Shown: positions 1 to 9,312, counted from the stretch's first letter. The stretch: DNA of 64,000 nt from Bacillus solimangrovi (GCF_001742425.1 NZ_MJEH01000003.1:48028-112027), one strand, 5' to 3'. The notes: a model not told the origin generated them from the letters alone. Numbers and translations are program-made.

Positions 1-335
1 GAAATCAAGCGTTACCACCAAAAACGTGTGAGATTGAACGTCTCGTTACAGTTCCTGCAGATGTAGAGAAAGTAATTGCAGGCCGTAAAACAGCTACTCG
101 TCGTAACGGGCGCTATGCGGATATCGGCGAAATCATGACACTTAAGGGACACCAATTTGTTGTGGAAAACGTCTATGCACAAACATTAGGTGAACTAACA
201 GAGCAAAATGCTGCTGAAGAAGGTTATGGAAACTTAGAAGAGTACAAACAATCCATTTTGTCGATTCACCCAGGTATGCCGTGGTTACCTCATATGTCTG
301 TATGGGTTCATGAATTTCGTGCGGTTGAGAATTAA
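1..335 (+). CDS. ASCH domain protein (5' end missing)
   Basis: The reading frame is open from base 3 and ends at a TAA at 333-335, so the start lies outside the window. About 110 residues remain. They include a 'VIAGRKTATRR' segment followed by 'GRYADIGEIMTLKG' and end in 'HEFRAVEN'. The Gly-Arg-Lys-Thr-x-Thr-x-Arg pattern and the following short beta strands are typical of ASCH domains, a PUA-like fold thought to bind RNA or modified nucleosides. Some ASCH proteins hydrolyse N4-acetylcytidine, but nothing here proves an activity. The next gene starts 22 bases downstream, so the two may be co-transcribed. Confidence 0.75.
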   Translation, partial: NQALPPKTCEIERLVTVPADVEKVIAGRKTATRRNGRYADIGEIMTLKGHQFVVENVYAQTLGELTEQNAAEEGYGNLEEYKQSILSIHPGMPWLPHMSVWVHEFRAVEN

Positions 336-357
336 TTGACATTGAACTGAATAGAAA

Positions 358-792
358 ATGTTATATAAATTAATTCTTTACATCCATGTAGCAAGTGTTA
401 TTTTGTCTATAGGTCCATTTTTCGTACTTATCCCTATGGTGAAAAAATTACGTGTTGTAGATAAAGATTTGCTGCAAGCATACTTAATGCCTTTTTTCTT
501 TTCTGTGCAATTAACGAAGCATGCTGGGCACGTATTGTTTACAACAGGTCTCTTACTTATTGTCTTTGGACCGTGGAGCTTAAGGGCACCATGGATTATC
601 ATGACAATTGTGTTACTTGGAAGTTCGATCTTTTTCGTAGCAAATGCATTTTCACCTAAGTTAAAAAAACTTACACAATCTGATGACGATCGTGATAAGA
701 TTTTAAAAGATCTTAGTCGTTCAATTTGGATCTACATAGGAATATTAATGATCGTATTATGGTTAATGGTTAATAAACCTGTATTATGGTAA
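358..792 (+). CDS. small integral membrane protein, DUF2269-like
   Basis: This is a 144-residue protein with four predicted membrane helices, at roughly residues 3-24, 45-70, 74-98 and 122-140. It has a charged cytoplasmic stretch, 'KLKKLTQSDDDRDKILKDLSRS', before the last helix. Overall layout and the 'HVASVILSIGPFF' start resemble the predicted integral membrane family DUF2269, whose function is unknown. A strong hairpin follows the stop, so it ends a transcript that may begin at the ASCH gene. The family call is from general resemblance only. Confidence 0.6.
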   Translation: MLYKLILYIHVASVILSIGPFFVLIPMVKKLRVVDKDLLQAYLMPFFFSVQLTKHAGHVLFTTGLLLIVFGPWSLRAPWIIMTIVLLGSSIFFVANAFSPKLKKLTQSDDDRDKILKDLSRSIWIYIGILMIVLWLMVNKPVLW

Positions 793-799
793 CACGAAA

Positions 800-835
800 G
801 GGGGTATAAGAGCGTATAGCGCATCTTATACCCCC
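800..835 (+). terminator. hairpin after the DUF2269-like gene
   Basis: A perfect 12-bp stem (800-811 with 824-835, core GGGGGTATAAGA) lies 8 bases after the stop codon. The sequence after it is only modestly T-rich on either strand, so termination may be incomplete. Confidence 0.6.
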
Positions 836-997
836 TTATGATTTTCGGTGAATAAAAGTAGTTTTTTATTGATGTTTTACTTTATTCAAAAGGTTTTTAT
901 GGATTATAATAGAAAATACACTATGTTATAATACAGTTGTGTTATTTCATATCTGTGTTAAACAGTAAGGTGATTCAAAAAAAGGGGGATTATATTT

Positions 998-3175
998 ATG
1001 AAGGATTATGTAAAGGTTGGACATCTTCAAGTAGCACCTGTACTTTATCAGTTCATCAATAATGAGGCACTTCCAGGAACGAATGTGAATGAAACATCGT
1101 TCTGGAATGATTTAGAGACGTTAATCCATGATTTGACACCAGAAAATAAAACGTTAGTAGCTCGGCGTGATGAGCTACAACAAATGATTGATACATGGCA
1201 TATGGAAAATAAGGGTAATTCTGATTTTGAATCTTATAAAGAGTTTTTAAAAGAAATCGGTTATCTTGAGTCGAAGGTAGAAGATTTTAAAATTAACACA
1301 GAAGCAGTAGATGATGAGATTGCGATTCAAGCAGGTCCGCAACTTGTCGTTCCTGTTAGTAATGCACGATATGCAATTAATGCAGCGAATGCTCGTTGGG
1401 GAAGTTTATATGATGCACTTTATGGAACAGATGCGATTAGTGAAGAAGATGGTGCTGAACGTGGTGGTACATATAATCCCACTCGTGGTAATAAAGTTAT
1501 TGACTTTGCGAAAAATTTCTTAGATAAGGTAGCGCCGTTAACAGAAGGCTCTCATGCAGATGTGCTTGCCTATCATATCGTAGAAGGTGTTCTCAATATA
1601 ACATTTGATGACGGGAAAACGGTGCAATTGCGAGATACGGATAAGTTTGTTGGCTACCAAGGAACAATGGAACAGCCAAATGCGATCTTGTTGAAAAATT
1701 ATGGTTTACATTTTGAAATTCAAATTGACCGATCACATCCAATTGGGAAAGAAGATCCATCAGGAGTGAAGGATGTGTTAATGGAAGCGGCCTTAACAAC
1801 GATTATGGATTGTGAGGATTCGGTTGCTGCTGTAGATGCAGAAGATAAAGTGTTGGTATACCGTAATTGGTTAGGGTTAATGAAAGGGGATTTATCAGCT
1901 ACGTTCTCAAAAGGTGATAAAAATGTAACACGTGTTCTTAATCGTGATCGAACGTATGTGACACCATTAGGAGAAGAGTTGGAGTTACCTGGACGTTCGC
2001 ATATGTTCGTTCGAAATGTAGGTCATTTGATGACGAATAGTGCTGTACTTGATCAAGATGGTCAAGAGGTACCAGAAGGAATACTAGATTGTGTACTTAC
2101 GAGTTTGATTGGGAAGCATGATTTATTAGGAAATAGTCAGCACCGAAACTCTACTAAAGGCTCAATCTATATTGTAAAACCGAAAATGCACGGTTCGGAG
2201 GAAGTTGCGTTTTCAAATAAATTATTTAATCAAGTTGAAGATATGCTTGGTTTAGAGAGACATACGCTGAAAATTGGTGTAATGGATGAAGAGCGTCGTA
2301 CATCATTGAATTTGAAAGCGTGTATTCATGCAGTTAAAGAGCGAGTTGTCTTCATCAATACAGGTTTCTTAGATCGAACAGGTGATGAGATGCATACGTC
2401 AATGGAAGCTGGTGCGATGATTCGAAAAGGTGATATGAAATCATCAACATGGTTACAAGCTTACGAGAAATCGAATGTATATGTTGGCTTAGATTGTGGA
2501 TTACCAGGACGTGCGCAAATCGGTAAAGGGATGTGGGCGATGCCTGATTTGATGGCACAGATGATCGAGCAAAAGGCAGGACAGCTGAAAGCAGGTGCGA
2601 ATACAGCTTGGGTTCCATCACCAACAGCAGCTACATTACATGCACTTCACTATCACGAAGTAGACGTGACAGACGTTCAAAATGCATTAGTTAAGGATTC
2701 TAGAGAGTTAACGGATGACATCCTTCAATTACCGATTCAGAATAATCCAGAATGGACTGCTGAAGAAATTCAACAAGAGCTAGATAACAACTCACAAGGG
2801 ATTTTAGGTTATGTTGTTCGCTGGGTTGAACAAGGGGTTGGTTGTTCGAAGGTACCAGATATCAACAACATTGGACTCATGGAAGATCGAGCAACATTAC
2901 GAATTTCAAGTCAGCATATGGCAAACTGGCTTCACCACGGTATCGTTACGAAAGAGCAAGTGTTAGAAACGATGCAACGCATGGCGAAGATCGTTGATGA
3001 GCAAAATGCAGGCGATCCATTGTACCGCCCGATGGCATTAGATTATAAAAATTCAGTTGCATTCCAAGCAGCGTGTGAACTTGTCTTTGAAGGTCGTAAG
3101 CAACCAAGTGGTTATACAGAACCAATTCTTCATCGTCGTAGAATAGAAGCGAAAGCAAAACTTGTAACGCAATAA
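998..3175 (+). CDS. glcB: malate synthase G
   Basis: At 725 residues this matches the usual length of malate synthase G (about 720-730), which condenses glyoxylate with acetyl-CoA to malate in the cytoplasm. Recognisable family segments are '[18 protein letters not shown]', '[15 protein letters not shown]', '[14 protein letters not shown]', '[11 protein letters not shown]' and '[11 protein letters not shown]'. The ATG has an AAAGGGGGA ribosome site. Two TATAAT-like boxes (905-910 and 927-932) lie upstream. No isocitrate lyase, glycolate oxidase or regulator is nearby, so the source of glyoxylate is not shown here. A strong terminator follows, so this is a single-gene transcript. Confidence 0.95.
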   Translation: MKDYVKVGHLQVAPVLYQFINNEALPGTNVNETSFWNDLETLIHDLTPENKTLVARRDELQQMIDTWHMENKGNSDFESYKEFLKEIGYLESKVEDFKINTEAVDDEIAIQAGPQLVVPVSNARYAINAANARWGSLYDALYGTDAISEEDGAERGGTYNPTRGNKVIDFAKNFLDKVAPLTEGSHADVLAYHIVEGVLNITFDDGKTVQLRDTDKFVGYQGTMEQPNAILLKNYGLHFEIQIDRSHPIGKEDPSGVKDVLMEAALTTIMDCEDSVAAVDAEDKVLVYRNWLGLMKGDLSATFSKGDKNVTRVLNRDRTYVTPLGEELELPGRSHMFVRNVGHLMTNSAVLDQDGQEVPEGILDCVLTSLIGKHDLLGNSQHRNSTKGSIYIVKPKMHGSEEVAFSNKLFNQVEDMLGLERHTLKIGVMDEERRTSLNLKACIHAVKERVVFINTGFLDRTGDEMHTSMEAGAMIRKGDMKSSTWLQAYEKSNVYVGLDCGLPGRAQIGKGMWAMPDLMAQMIEQKAGQLKAGANTAWVPSPTAATLHALHYHEVDVTDVQNALVKDSRELTDDILQLPIQNNPEWTAEEIQQELDNNSQGILGYVVRWVEQGVGCSKVPDINNIGLMEDRATLRISSQHMANWLHHGIVTKEQVLETMQRMAKIVDEQNAGDPLYRPMALDYKNSVAFQAACELVFEGRKQPSGYTEPILHRRRIEAKAKLVTQ

Positions 3176-3188
3176 TTGTAAGGATATA

Positions 3189-3228
3189 GACGGGTACTAA
3201 CATGATTGATGTTAGTACCCGTCTTTTT
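3189..3228 (+). terminator. intrinsic terminator of glcB
   Basis: A 13-bp perfect stem (3189-3201 with 3211-3223), a 9-base loop and a following T5 run form a textbook Rho-independent terminator. Confidence 0.9.
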
Positions 3229-3285
3229 CCATATTAAGAGGGATGAGAATGTATGATAGAATTTGATAGAAGAGGAGTTGAAAAG

Positions 3286-4161
3286 ATGGAGAATGAAAAT
3301 CGAGTATTATTAGTAGATGGAATGGCATTATTATTCCGTTCCTTTTATGCGACTGCAATGAGTGGTTATTATATGGTCAATAGTAAAGGAGTACCAACGA
3401 ATGCGATCTATGGATTTGTGAAACATTTACTTGCTGCCAAACAGGAAATAAAGCCAACTCATATTGTCTGTTGTTGGGATATGGGCAGTAAGACGTATCG
3501 AACAGAATTATATCCAGAGTACAAAGCAAATCGAGGCGAACCACCTGTCGAACTTATCCCACAGTTTGATTTAGTAAAAGATGTAGTAGAAGCATTTGAT
3601 ATTCCTAATGTTGGTTTAGTAGGTTATGAAGCGGATGATTGTCTTGGAACACTAGCCAAACAATATGAAGAAAATGCTAAAGTAACAATTCTGACAGGAG
3701 ATCAAGATCTCTATCAATTAATTAATCCGAACATCGAAATTATGTTATTGCAAAAAGGATACGGAAACTATAAGTTTATGAACGAACAAATGCTTATGGA
3801 AGAGCGAGGTTTACTTCCACAACAAATTGTTGATCTTAAGGCGTTAATGGGTGATACGAGTGATAATTACCCAGGTGTAAAAGGGATTGGAGAGAAGACG
3901 GCTATTAAGTTCCTTTTACAATATGAATCAATTGAAGGACTCCTTTCTAACATAGATGGATTGACGAAAGCACAGCGTACGAAGATAGAAAATAATATAG
4001 ACATGCTTCACCTTTCAAGAAAATTAGCTGCTATTGAATGTAATGTGCCAGTGTCTTGTGATTTAGTAGATGGTTTAATTAACATTAATTCACATAAGGT
4101 TACAACAATGCTTGAGGAACTAGAATTTAAGAACATTAATAAGTTATTAGAACACCTATAA
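3286..4161 (+). CDS. 5'-3' exonuclease (PIN / H3TH family, YpcP-like)
   Basis: This stand-alone relative of the DNA polymerase I 5' nuclease domain is about 291 residues. The N-terminal PIN-like domain has 'LLVDGMALLFRSFYA', the acidic 'YEADDCLGTLA' and 'LTGDQDLYQLI'. The 'GDTSDNYPGVKGIGEKTA' stretch is the helix-3-turn-helix DNA-binding element and includes metal-binding aspartates. Such enzymes remove RNA primers or flaps during replication and repair. The frame is open from an ATG at 3253. I prefer 3286 because AGAGGAG sits 8 bases before it and the first 11 codons lack conserved content. Confidence 0.88.
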   Translation: MENENRVLLVDGMALLFRSFYATAMSGYYMVNSKGVPTNAIYGFVKHLLAAKQEIKPTHIVCCWDMGSKTYRTELYPEYKANRGEPPVELIPQFDLVKDVVEAFDIPNVGLVGYEADDCLGTLAKQYEENAKVTILTGDQDLYQLINPNIEIMLLQKGYGNYKFMNEQMLMEERGLLPQQIVDLKALMGDTSDNYPGVKGIGEKTAIKFLLQYESIEGLLSNIDGLTKAQRTKIENNIDMLHLSRKLAAIECNVPVSCDLVDGLININSHKVTTMLEELEFKNINKLLEHL

Positions 4162-4385
4162 AATCATCAATAATCCTATTAGAAGTAAATAACAATTTTT
4201 AGCCCTAAGTTATTCATTCAATCATAGTTTTACTATATTGAATTCTTTGACTTATCAAGAGGGATCATGTAGGTTTTAAATGGATATGATTCTCTAATTA
4301 ATAGTTGGTTAGTCTGAAAAGATAATTGATTTTTAATTAGACCAGAATAAACACGTTTTTTTACATCGAAGGGGGTTAAGTCGTT

Positions 4386-5321
4386 ATGAAGAAAATTTAT
4401 ATTTTACATGAGAATAGTGACTGGACAGATCATTTAACGAAACGTTTGGATGAATTGAATCTTCCTTATGAGGAATGGTTTTTAGATAAGGGAACGTTGA
4501 ATTTACTTGAAGAACCGCCAGAAGGAGTCTTCTATAATCGGATTAGTGCATCTTCACATACGCGTGATCACCGTTATGCACCAGAATATACGACTCAAGT
4601 GTTAGAGTGGCTTGAATATCACGGGCGTGAAGTTATTAATGGACCACGAGCATTGCAATTAGAAGTAAGTAAAGTATTACAATACTTACAGTTGAATAAA
4701 TATAGTGTCAAGACTCCAAAGACAATTGCAGCTGTTGGTAAAGATGAAATTCTTGAAGTAGCAGAAGAGTTTTCGGGGAAATCATTCATTACAAAACATA
4801 ATCGTGCTGGAAAAGGACTCGGTGTACAGTTATTTAAGTCAGTTGAAGGCTTAAAGTCATATGTTGAGAGTGATGCATTCGAAGAGCCGGTTGACGGGAT
4901 AACACTTATCCAAGAGTATATTGAAGCGCCAGAGTCATATATTACACGTTGTGAATTCGTTGGTGGAAAATTCTATTATGCGGTGAGAGTTGATACGTCA
5001 GAAGGGTTTGAACTTTGTCCAGCAGATGCATGTCGAATTGATGATGCATTCTGCCCAGTAGGTGAAGAAGTAGAAGAGAAACCGAAGTTTGAAATTATCG
5101 AGAATTTCTCTGACCCGATCTTAGAAAAATACGAAACGTTGCTTGTGGAGAACAATATTCAGGTGGCTGGTATTGAATTCATCTATAATCAAGTTGGTGA
5201 AATCTTCACTTATGATATTAATACGAATACGAATTACAATTCAGATGCCGAAGCAAAGGCTGGTAAGTTCGGAATGTTACAGCTTGCAAAGTATCTCGGA
5301 GAGCAATTAAACGAGCAGTAA
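4386..5321 (+). CDS. ATP-grasp ligase, RimK-like
   Basis: The protein is 311 residues with the ATP-grasp order: a small N-terminal domain, 'SFITKHNRAGKGLGVQLF' as the nucleotide-binding loop (about residues 132-149), 'LIQEYIEAPESYITRCEFVGG' and a C-terminal metal site, 'FTYDINTNTNYN'. RimK-like enzymes join an acid to an amine with ATP, often adding glutamate or making a small peptide. The substrate cannot be read from the sequence. It has its own AGGGGG ribosome site and a terminator after it, and no biosynthetic partners are adjacent. Confidence 0.75.
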   Translation: MKKIYILHENSDWTDHLTKRLDELNLPYEEWFLDKGTLNLLEEPPEGVFYNRISASSHTRDHRYAPEYTTQVLEWLEYHGREVINGPRALQLEVSKVLQYLQLNKYSVKTPKTIAAVGKDEILEVAEEFSGKSFITKHNRAGKGLGVQLFKSVEGLKSYVESDAFEEPVDGITLIQEYIEAPESYITRCEFVGGKFYYAVRVDTSEGFELCPADACRIDDAFCPVGEEVEEKPKFEIIENFSDPILEKYETLLVENNIQVAGIEFIYNQVGEIFTYDINTNTNYNSDAEAKAGKFGMLQLAKYLGEQLNEQ

Positions 5322-5341
5322 TGAGCTGGTTAATATATATG

Positions 5342-5383
5342 AAAAGACTTAAGAGAATGATAGTTCCTCTTAAGTCTTTTTTT
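5342..5383. terminator. bidirectional terminator between the ATP-grasp gene and dinB
   Basis: A 14-bp stem (5342-5355 with 5367-5380, core AAAAGACTTAAGAG) ends in T7 on the plus strand. Convergent genes meet here, so it can serve the ligase gene. It serves the minus-strand gene less strongly. Confidence 0.85.
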
Positions 5384-5840
5384 ATAGAGTTCGATTAATA
5401 AAGCTAGCAGAAACAGGTTCTAAATTCAGTTCTCGAGCCCAAATGGATAGTTGTCCAATATGATGGATTTCATGAATGATAACATGATGCAAAATATCAA
5501 CCTTTGAAAGTTCTGTATTATCCCACGCAGCGATGACGGTTTCATTTTCAAGTTTGGTTAGATCACTCTGCAAAAAACCTGTAATTTCATTACGACATGA
5601 ATATGAAAGTTGTTTTACTTTCTCGAGCGTATGATAATCATCAAATTGCAGAACGGAGTCCTCTTTTTCTTGAATGGCACGATTCCAACTATACTCTACT
5701 TCTACTATGTGAAACAACGTATGAAGGATATTGCCTATTCCACCTGTTCTAGTCATTAGTAGTTGCTCTGGTGTTAACTGTTTGCACCAAGTAAACCACT
5801 CATCTCTAACTGTCCAATTGTATTTAAAAAAATCGATCAA
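5382..5840 (-). CDS. DinB family protein
   Basis: This four-helix DinB/YfiT-like protein is about 152 residues. The expected metal-binding histidines are visible in 'HTLFHIVEVEYSW' and in 'HHVIIHEIHHIGQLSIW'. DinB proteins are thiol-dependent or metal-dependent transferase-like enzymes with mostly unknown substrates. In Bacilli some act in bacillithiol use. The frame is open from an ATG at 5864, but a TTG at 5840 lies 8 bases after GGAGGG and gives the family-like start 'MIDFFKYNW'. I therefore chose the TTG. Confidence 0.8.
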   Translation of the reverse strand: MIDFFKYNWTVRDEWFTWCKQLTPEQLLMTRTGGIGNILHTLFHIVEVEYSWNRAIQEKEDSVLQFDDYHTLEKVKQLSYSCRNEITGFLQSDLTKLENETVIAAWDNTELSKVDILHHVIIHEIHHIGQLSIWARELNLEPVSASFINRTL

Positions 5841-5964
5841 ACAAATCGCCCTCCAAGCTATCATTCTTTCATTTGAGTGTATCCCGTATATTGGAAAAAA
5901 ACAACGTTAATAACCTTGATAATATGTTTATCTTGGGTTTTAATTCAAATTTTCTAAAAACTTA

Positions 5965-6021
5965 TTGACGAATGATTGAATACATGTAAAATAAAATGTA
6001 TAGATGTTAAGAAAAGTAACA
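5965..6021 (+). promoter_or_regulatory. promoter and GlnR/TnrA-type site of the ammonium transporter
   Basis: A sigma-A-like promoter can be read as TTGACG (5965-5970), a 16-base spacer and TAAAAT (5987-5992). Just downstream, 6005-6021 is TGTTAAGAAAAGTAACA, which fits the GlnR/TnrA consensus TGTNA-N7-TNACA exactly. Placed at about +6 to +22, it would block transcription rather than activate it. Confidence 0.65.
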
Positions 6022-6064
6022 TACAATGTTATATAAAAATACAAAGAGTTGGAGGAGGATAAAA

Positions 6065-7327
6065 ATGGATACGTTATTTTTGATAGATAGCTTATGGGTG
6101 TTAGTATCAGCAGTGTTAGTTATCTTTATGGTAGGTGGCTTTATTTTACTTGAAGCTGGTTCAACGCGAATGAAAAATGCAGGGCATATTGCAGGTAAAA
6201 CAATTTTTACATTTGGAATAGCATCAATTGTCTTTTGGGCAGTAGGATATGGGATAGCATTTGGAGAAGGAAATTCATTATTTGGATTGTCTGATTTCTT
6301 CTATTCAGGATATCAAATCGAAGGTATGGGAATTTCAACATCGATCTTTTTCTTGTTTCAGTTAGCGTTTGCTGGAATATCATTGACAATTGCATTCGGA
6401 GGGTTCGCTGAACGTGGTAAGCTTTCAGCATATCTTGTGTTTTCTGTATTATTTTCCGTTCTTGTTTACCCAGTAGTAGCACATTGGATCTGGGGTGGTG
6501 GCTGGTTATCAGAACATGGAAAACAAGATTTCGCTGGTTCAACAGTTGTGCATTTAACAGGTGCAATGGCAGCTTTAGCGGCAACGATCTTATTAAAACC
6601 GCGTCTAGGAAAATTTAATCGTAACGGTGCACCGAATTCTCTCTTTGGTCATAACCAAGTATATACAGCACTAGGTGTGTTAATTTTATGGGTTGGTTGG
6701 TTCGGTTTTAACGCTGGAAGTGCATTAGGAGTATCAGATGGTTTCTTCGGTTATGTAGCGATGAACACGAACTTAGCCGCAGCTGCAGGAGCAATAACAG
6801 CATTATTAATTTCATGGGCATTGACAGGTAAGGGAGATGTACCGACACTTTTGAATGGTACACTTGCAGGGCTCGTTGCGATTACAGCATCATGTGCATT
6901 TGTAGCACCGTGGGCATCTATTGTAATAGGTGGAATCGCAGGTATTATTACATTTTATAGTATGAAATTTTTTGATAAAAGAAAGATTGATGATCCAATC
7001 TTCGCCTTGTCTGTGCATGGTGTAGCTGGAGTATGGGGAACACTTTCGACAGGTTTCTTCGCAACTCCAGAATTAGCAGCAATGAATGGTGGATTGCCAG
7101 GATTACTATATGGCGGAGGATTCACACAGTTAGGTGTTCAAGCTTTAGGAGTAACGGCTGTTGGGTTATATGCATTTATTGTTTCATTCGTTTTATTAAA
7201 AATTATGGGTAAAGTAATGGGTGGACTTCGCGTGACAGAAGAAGAGGAAATTATCGGTCTTGATATGAGTGAACATGGAAGCTATGGTTATCCAGAGGTT
7301 TTTACGGCTGACAAACAAGCACAGTAG
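6065..7327 (+). CDS. amtB: ammonium transporter (Amt/NrgA family)
   Basis: This is a polytopic membrane protein of about 420 residues with the family pattern of 11 helices. Conserved features include 'GGFILLEAGSTRMKN' in the first helix, 'FAFAGISLTIAFGGFAER'-type text, 'HLTGAMAALAATILLKPR', 'GWFGFNAGS' and the pore-lining 'DDPIFALSVHGVAGVWGTLSTG'. It carries ammonium into the cell. The frame opens at 6026, but GGAGGAGG directly precedes the ATG at 6065, which gives 'MDTLFLIDSLWV'. No glnK (PII) gene follows. A nucleotidyltransferase-like gene follows instead, 30 bases away. Nitrogen control is suggested by the operator upstream. Confidence 0.93.
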   Translation: MDTLFLIDSLWVLVSAVLVIFMVGGFILLEAGSTRMKNAGHIAGKTIFTFGIASIVFWAVGYGIAFGEGNSLFGLSDFFYSGYQIEGMGISTSIFFLFQLAFAGISLTIAFGGFAERGKLSAYLVFSVLFSVLVYPVVAHWIWGGGWLSEHGKQDFAGSTVVHLTGAMAALAATILLKPRLGKFNRNGAPNSLFGHNQVYTALGVLILWVGWFGFNAGSALGVSDGFFGYVAMNTNLAAAAGAITALLISWALTGKGDVPTLLNGTLAGLVAITASCAFVAPWASIVIGGIAGIITFYSMKFFDKRKIDDPIFALSVHGVAGVWGTLSTGFFATPELAAMNGGLPGLLYGGGFTQLGVQALGVTAVGLYAFIVSFVLLKIMGKVMGGLRVTEEEEIIGLDMSEHGSYGYPEVFTADKQAQ

Positions 7328-7357
7328 GCACGAACTTGGACGTGAGGAAGTGTATGA

Positions 7358-8326
7358 ATGAGTGTGGAAATGATTGATATTAGCACTTTGAAAGAGTGGA
7401 GAGACGAACGAATTAGTAAGCATTTATCGAGTCATGAGGCGTTGAATTATTTTCATGATATGGTGATGCGTAAAGCATTTTCGAGTGCGTTAAATGATGT
7501 ACAGTCAAGGTTTGGTTCTCCGCCATCTTCGTATACTTGGTTTTTAATGGGTAGTTGTGGCAGGCATGAACAAGCAATTATTAGCGATCAAGACCATGGA
7601 ATCATTTTTGCAGAGGACACAAATCAATCTGCCGATTATTTTCAGAGACTAGGAGAACTCTTAACGGAAAATTTAAATGAACTAGGTTATCCATATTGTG
7701 ATGGGCAGGTTATGAGCTCTAATCCAAAGTGGTGTAAATCAGTTGATCAATGGAAGAAGCAATTGGATGAGTGGGCATTAGAGGAAAGCTGGGATAGCAT
7801 TCGTTATTTACTCATATTCTTTGATGCGAGAGCTATAGCAGGAGATAGAAGTTTGGTTAAGGAACTGAAACGTCATTTCTTTGAATTGATTGACGAACAC
7901 CCTACCTTATTGAAGAGATTTTCTGATAATACGAAGCGGTTAATAAAAGGAATAGGTCTATTTGGCAATATTTTAACGAAGGAAGATGATCCTTATCGCG
8001 GTTATCTTAACATTAAGGAAACTGGCTTTCTACCGTATGTTAATAATGTACGTTTACTCTCGATTAAAGAGGAAATTTACGAAACATCTACGGTATCACG
8101 TATTGGCCAATTGAAAAGAAATACCCAATACATGAATCTCAAACAGTATGAGAAGAATTTCAAGAAGTTATTATATTATCGTTTATTATTTGCAAGCAAT
8201 CACCACGATTATGAAGATGTTCATTATTTGGATTTGAAGTTATTGAATCGCCAACAATTACATGAGCTCAAACAGATTTTAAAGGACGTTGAGAAGTTTC
8301 ACAATACGGTTCATCGTCTCTTCTAA
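7358..8326 (+). CDS. DUF294 putative nucleotidyltransferase
   Basis: The 322-residue protein carries 'GSCGRHEQAIISDQDHG' at residues 65-81. This is the GS-x-GR-x-EQ plus D-x-D signature of DUF294 nucleotidyltransferases, relatives of GlnD uridylyltransferase. A helical C-terminal region follows, 'DUF294_C-like'. Many family members also carry CBS and cyclic-nucleotide domains at the N-terminus. This one does not: only about 55 helical residues precede the catalytic motif. It starts 30 bases after the ammonium transporter and precedes a DEDDh exonuclease. DUF294 beside an exonuclease is a known pairing. Its target protein or substrate is unknown, and a role in signalling from Amt is inference. 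Confidence 0.8.
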   Translation: MSVEMIDISTLKEWRDERISKHLSSHEALNYFHDMVMRKAFSSALNDVQSRFGSPPSSYTWFLMGSCGRHEQAIISDQDHGIIFAEDTNQSADYFQRLGELLTENLNELGYPYCDGQVMSSNPKWCKSVDQWKKQLDEWALEESWDSIRYLLIFFDARAIAGDRSLVKELKRHFFELIDEHPTLLKRFSDNTKRLIKGIGLFGNILTKEDDPYRGYLNIKETGFLPYVNNVRLLSIKEEIYETSTVSRIGQLKRNTQYMNLKQYEKNFKKLLYYRLLFASNHHDYEDVHYLDLKLLNRQQLHELKQILKDVEKFHNTVHRLF

Positions 8327-8364
8327 CTCGTAAACGAAAAACTTCATTTCCTTCTTTTTCTAGC

Positions 8365-8482
8365 TTATAGAGCGTGTTCAAAAAGGAGGACAAAAAGGAC
8401 GGAGAAGAACAGGGCGGAAAAGCAAGCTAACGCAGTTATTCGACAGTCATTTTTCCTAGACTGTTTGAACATCCTCTTATAG
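8365..8482. repeat. MITE-like dispersed repeat, copy 1
   Basis: This 118-base intergenic element has imperfect terminal inverted repeats (TTATAGAG..GTTCAAA at the left, TTTGAACATCCTCTTATAG at the right). Inside is GGCGGAAAAGCAAGC..GCAGTTATTCGACAGTC..TTTTTCC. It shares this core with 15674-15812 and 42097-42230. It carries no open frame. It separates the DUF294 gene from the exonuclease gene, so the next gene's promoter may lie in it or be absent. Confidence 0.8.
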
Positions 8483-8499
8483 TAGGAAAGGTGTATAAC

Positions 8500-9243
8500 A
8501 TGGGATTTGAGCAAATGATTCAATTTATGCGACAAGTGCAGGGGAAGGTTAATACAGGATTGATGACATCATTGCAAACACAAAGTAACCCTCAGCATGT
8601 AGCTTTTGTAAAGCAATTGCAGAAGGAATTAAGTGTGAAGGATAGCTTAACAAAACCGTTAAATGAATTGAAAGTTGTTGTCTTTGATTTTGAAACAACT
8701 GGTTTTCATCCAGAGCAGGGGGATGAAATTCTTTCAATTGGAGCCGTCAAAGTGAAAGAAGGTAAGGTATTATTGGACGAATCTTTTTATTCACTTGTAC
8801 GTTATGATCAGAAGTTAACTGACGAAATAAAAATGTTAACAGGTTTACAAGAGGAAGAGCTTCAACAAGCACCAATGCTGTCTAATGTATTGGTGCAATT
8901 TTTTAAATACATGCAGTCTGATATTCTTGTTGCCCACCATGCAACGCACGAACGAAAATTCATTCAACACGCATCATGGAGAGAATTTCGTTCTAGATTT
9001 CAACATCGAATTGTTGATACGTCCTTTCTTATCCGTTTGGCAGAACCTCATTTGAATCTTATTCAATTAGAAGAATGTTGTGAGCATTGTGGGATTGAAG
9101 TGAAAGATAGACACCATGCATTAAGTGATGCAAAAATGACAGCAAAGTTATGGAACATTTATGTCGAAAAGGTTCAGAAGTTAGGTTTGCGAACGTTAGA
9201 AGAAGTGTATAGTCATTTACCACTAATCGATCGTCCACAATAA
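8500..9243 (+). CDS. DEDDh 3'-5' exonuclease (DnaQ/PolC epsilon-like)
   Basis: The protein has about 247 residues. An N-terminal helical stretch of about 55 residues is followed by the exonuclease fold: Exo I 'VVFDFETTGFHPEQGDEILSIGAV' (DxE at about 63-65) and Exo III 'HHALSDAKMTAKLW', whose His and Asp mark the DEDDh subtype. It should remove 3'-terminal nucleotides from DNA or RNA. The ATG at 8500 is 8 bases after AGGAAAGG. A GTG at 8491 is less likely because it overlaps that site. The pairing with the DUF294 gene suggests opposing nucleotide-adding and nucleotide-removing activities, which is speculative. Confidence 0.85.
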   Translation: MGFEQMIQFMRQVQGKVNTGLMTSLQTQSNPQHVAFVKQLQKELSVKDSLTKPLNELKVVVFDFETTGFHPEQGDEILSIGAVKVKEGKVLLDESFYSLVRYDQKLTDEIKMLTGLQEEELQQAPMLSNVLVQFFKYMQSDILVAHHATHERKFIQHASWREFRSRFQHRIVDTSFLIRLAEPHLNLIQLEECCEHCGIEVKDRHHALSDAKMTAKLWNIYVEKVQKLGLRTLEEVYSHLPLIDRPQ

Positions 9244-9312
9244 CGTTTTTCGTTACTATAAAACATGATATGATGGGTTTAAATGTGTGTACAATCAAAA
9301 AGGTTAGTGTAG

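Noticed and set aside
1593..1799. Minus-strand open frame within malate synthase G
   Set aside because: It lies wholly inside a clearly coding gene, has no ribosome site and no family pattern. The same is true of most other short frames inside genes, for example 6207-6584, 39812-40165 and 61587-62021.
8365..8482. CRISPR or integron-like array
   Set aside because: Only three dispersed copies, tens of kilobases apart, and no spacer pattern or cas gene.
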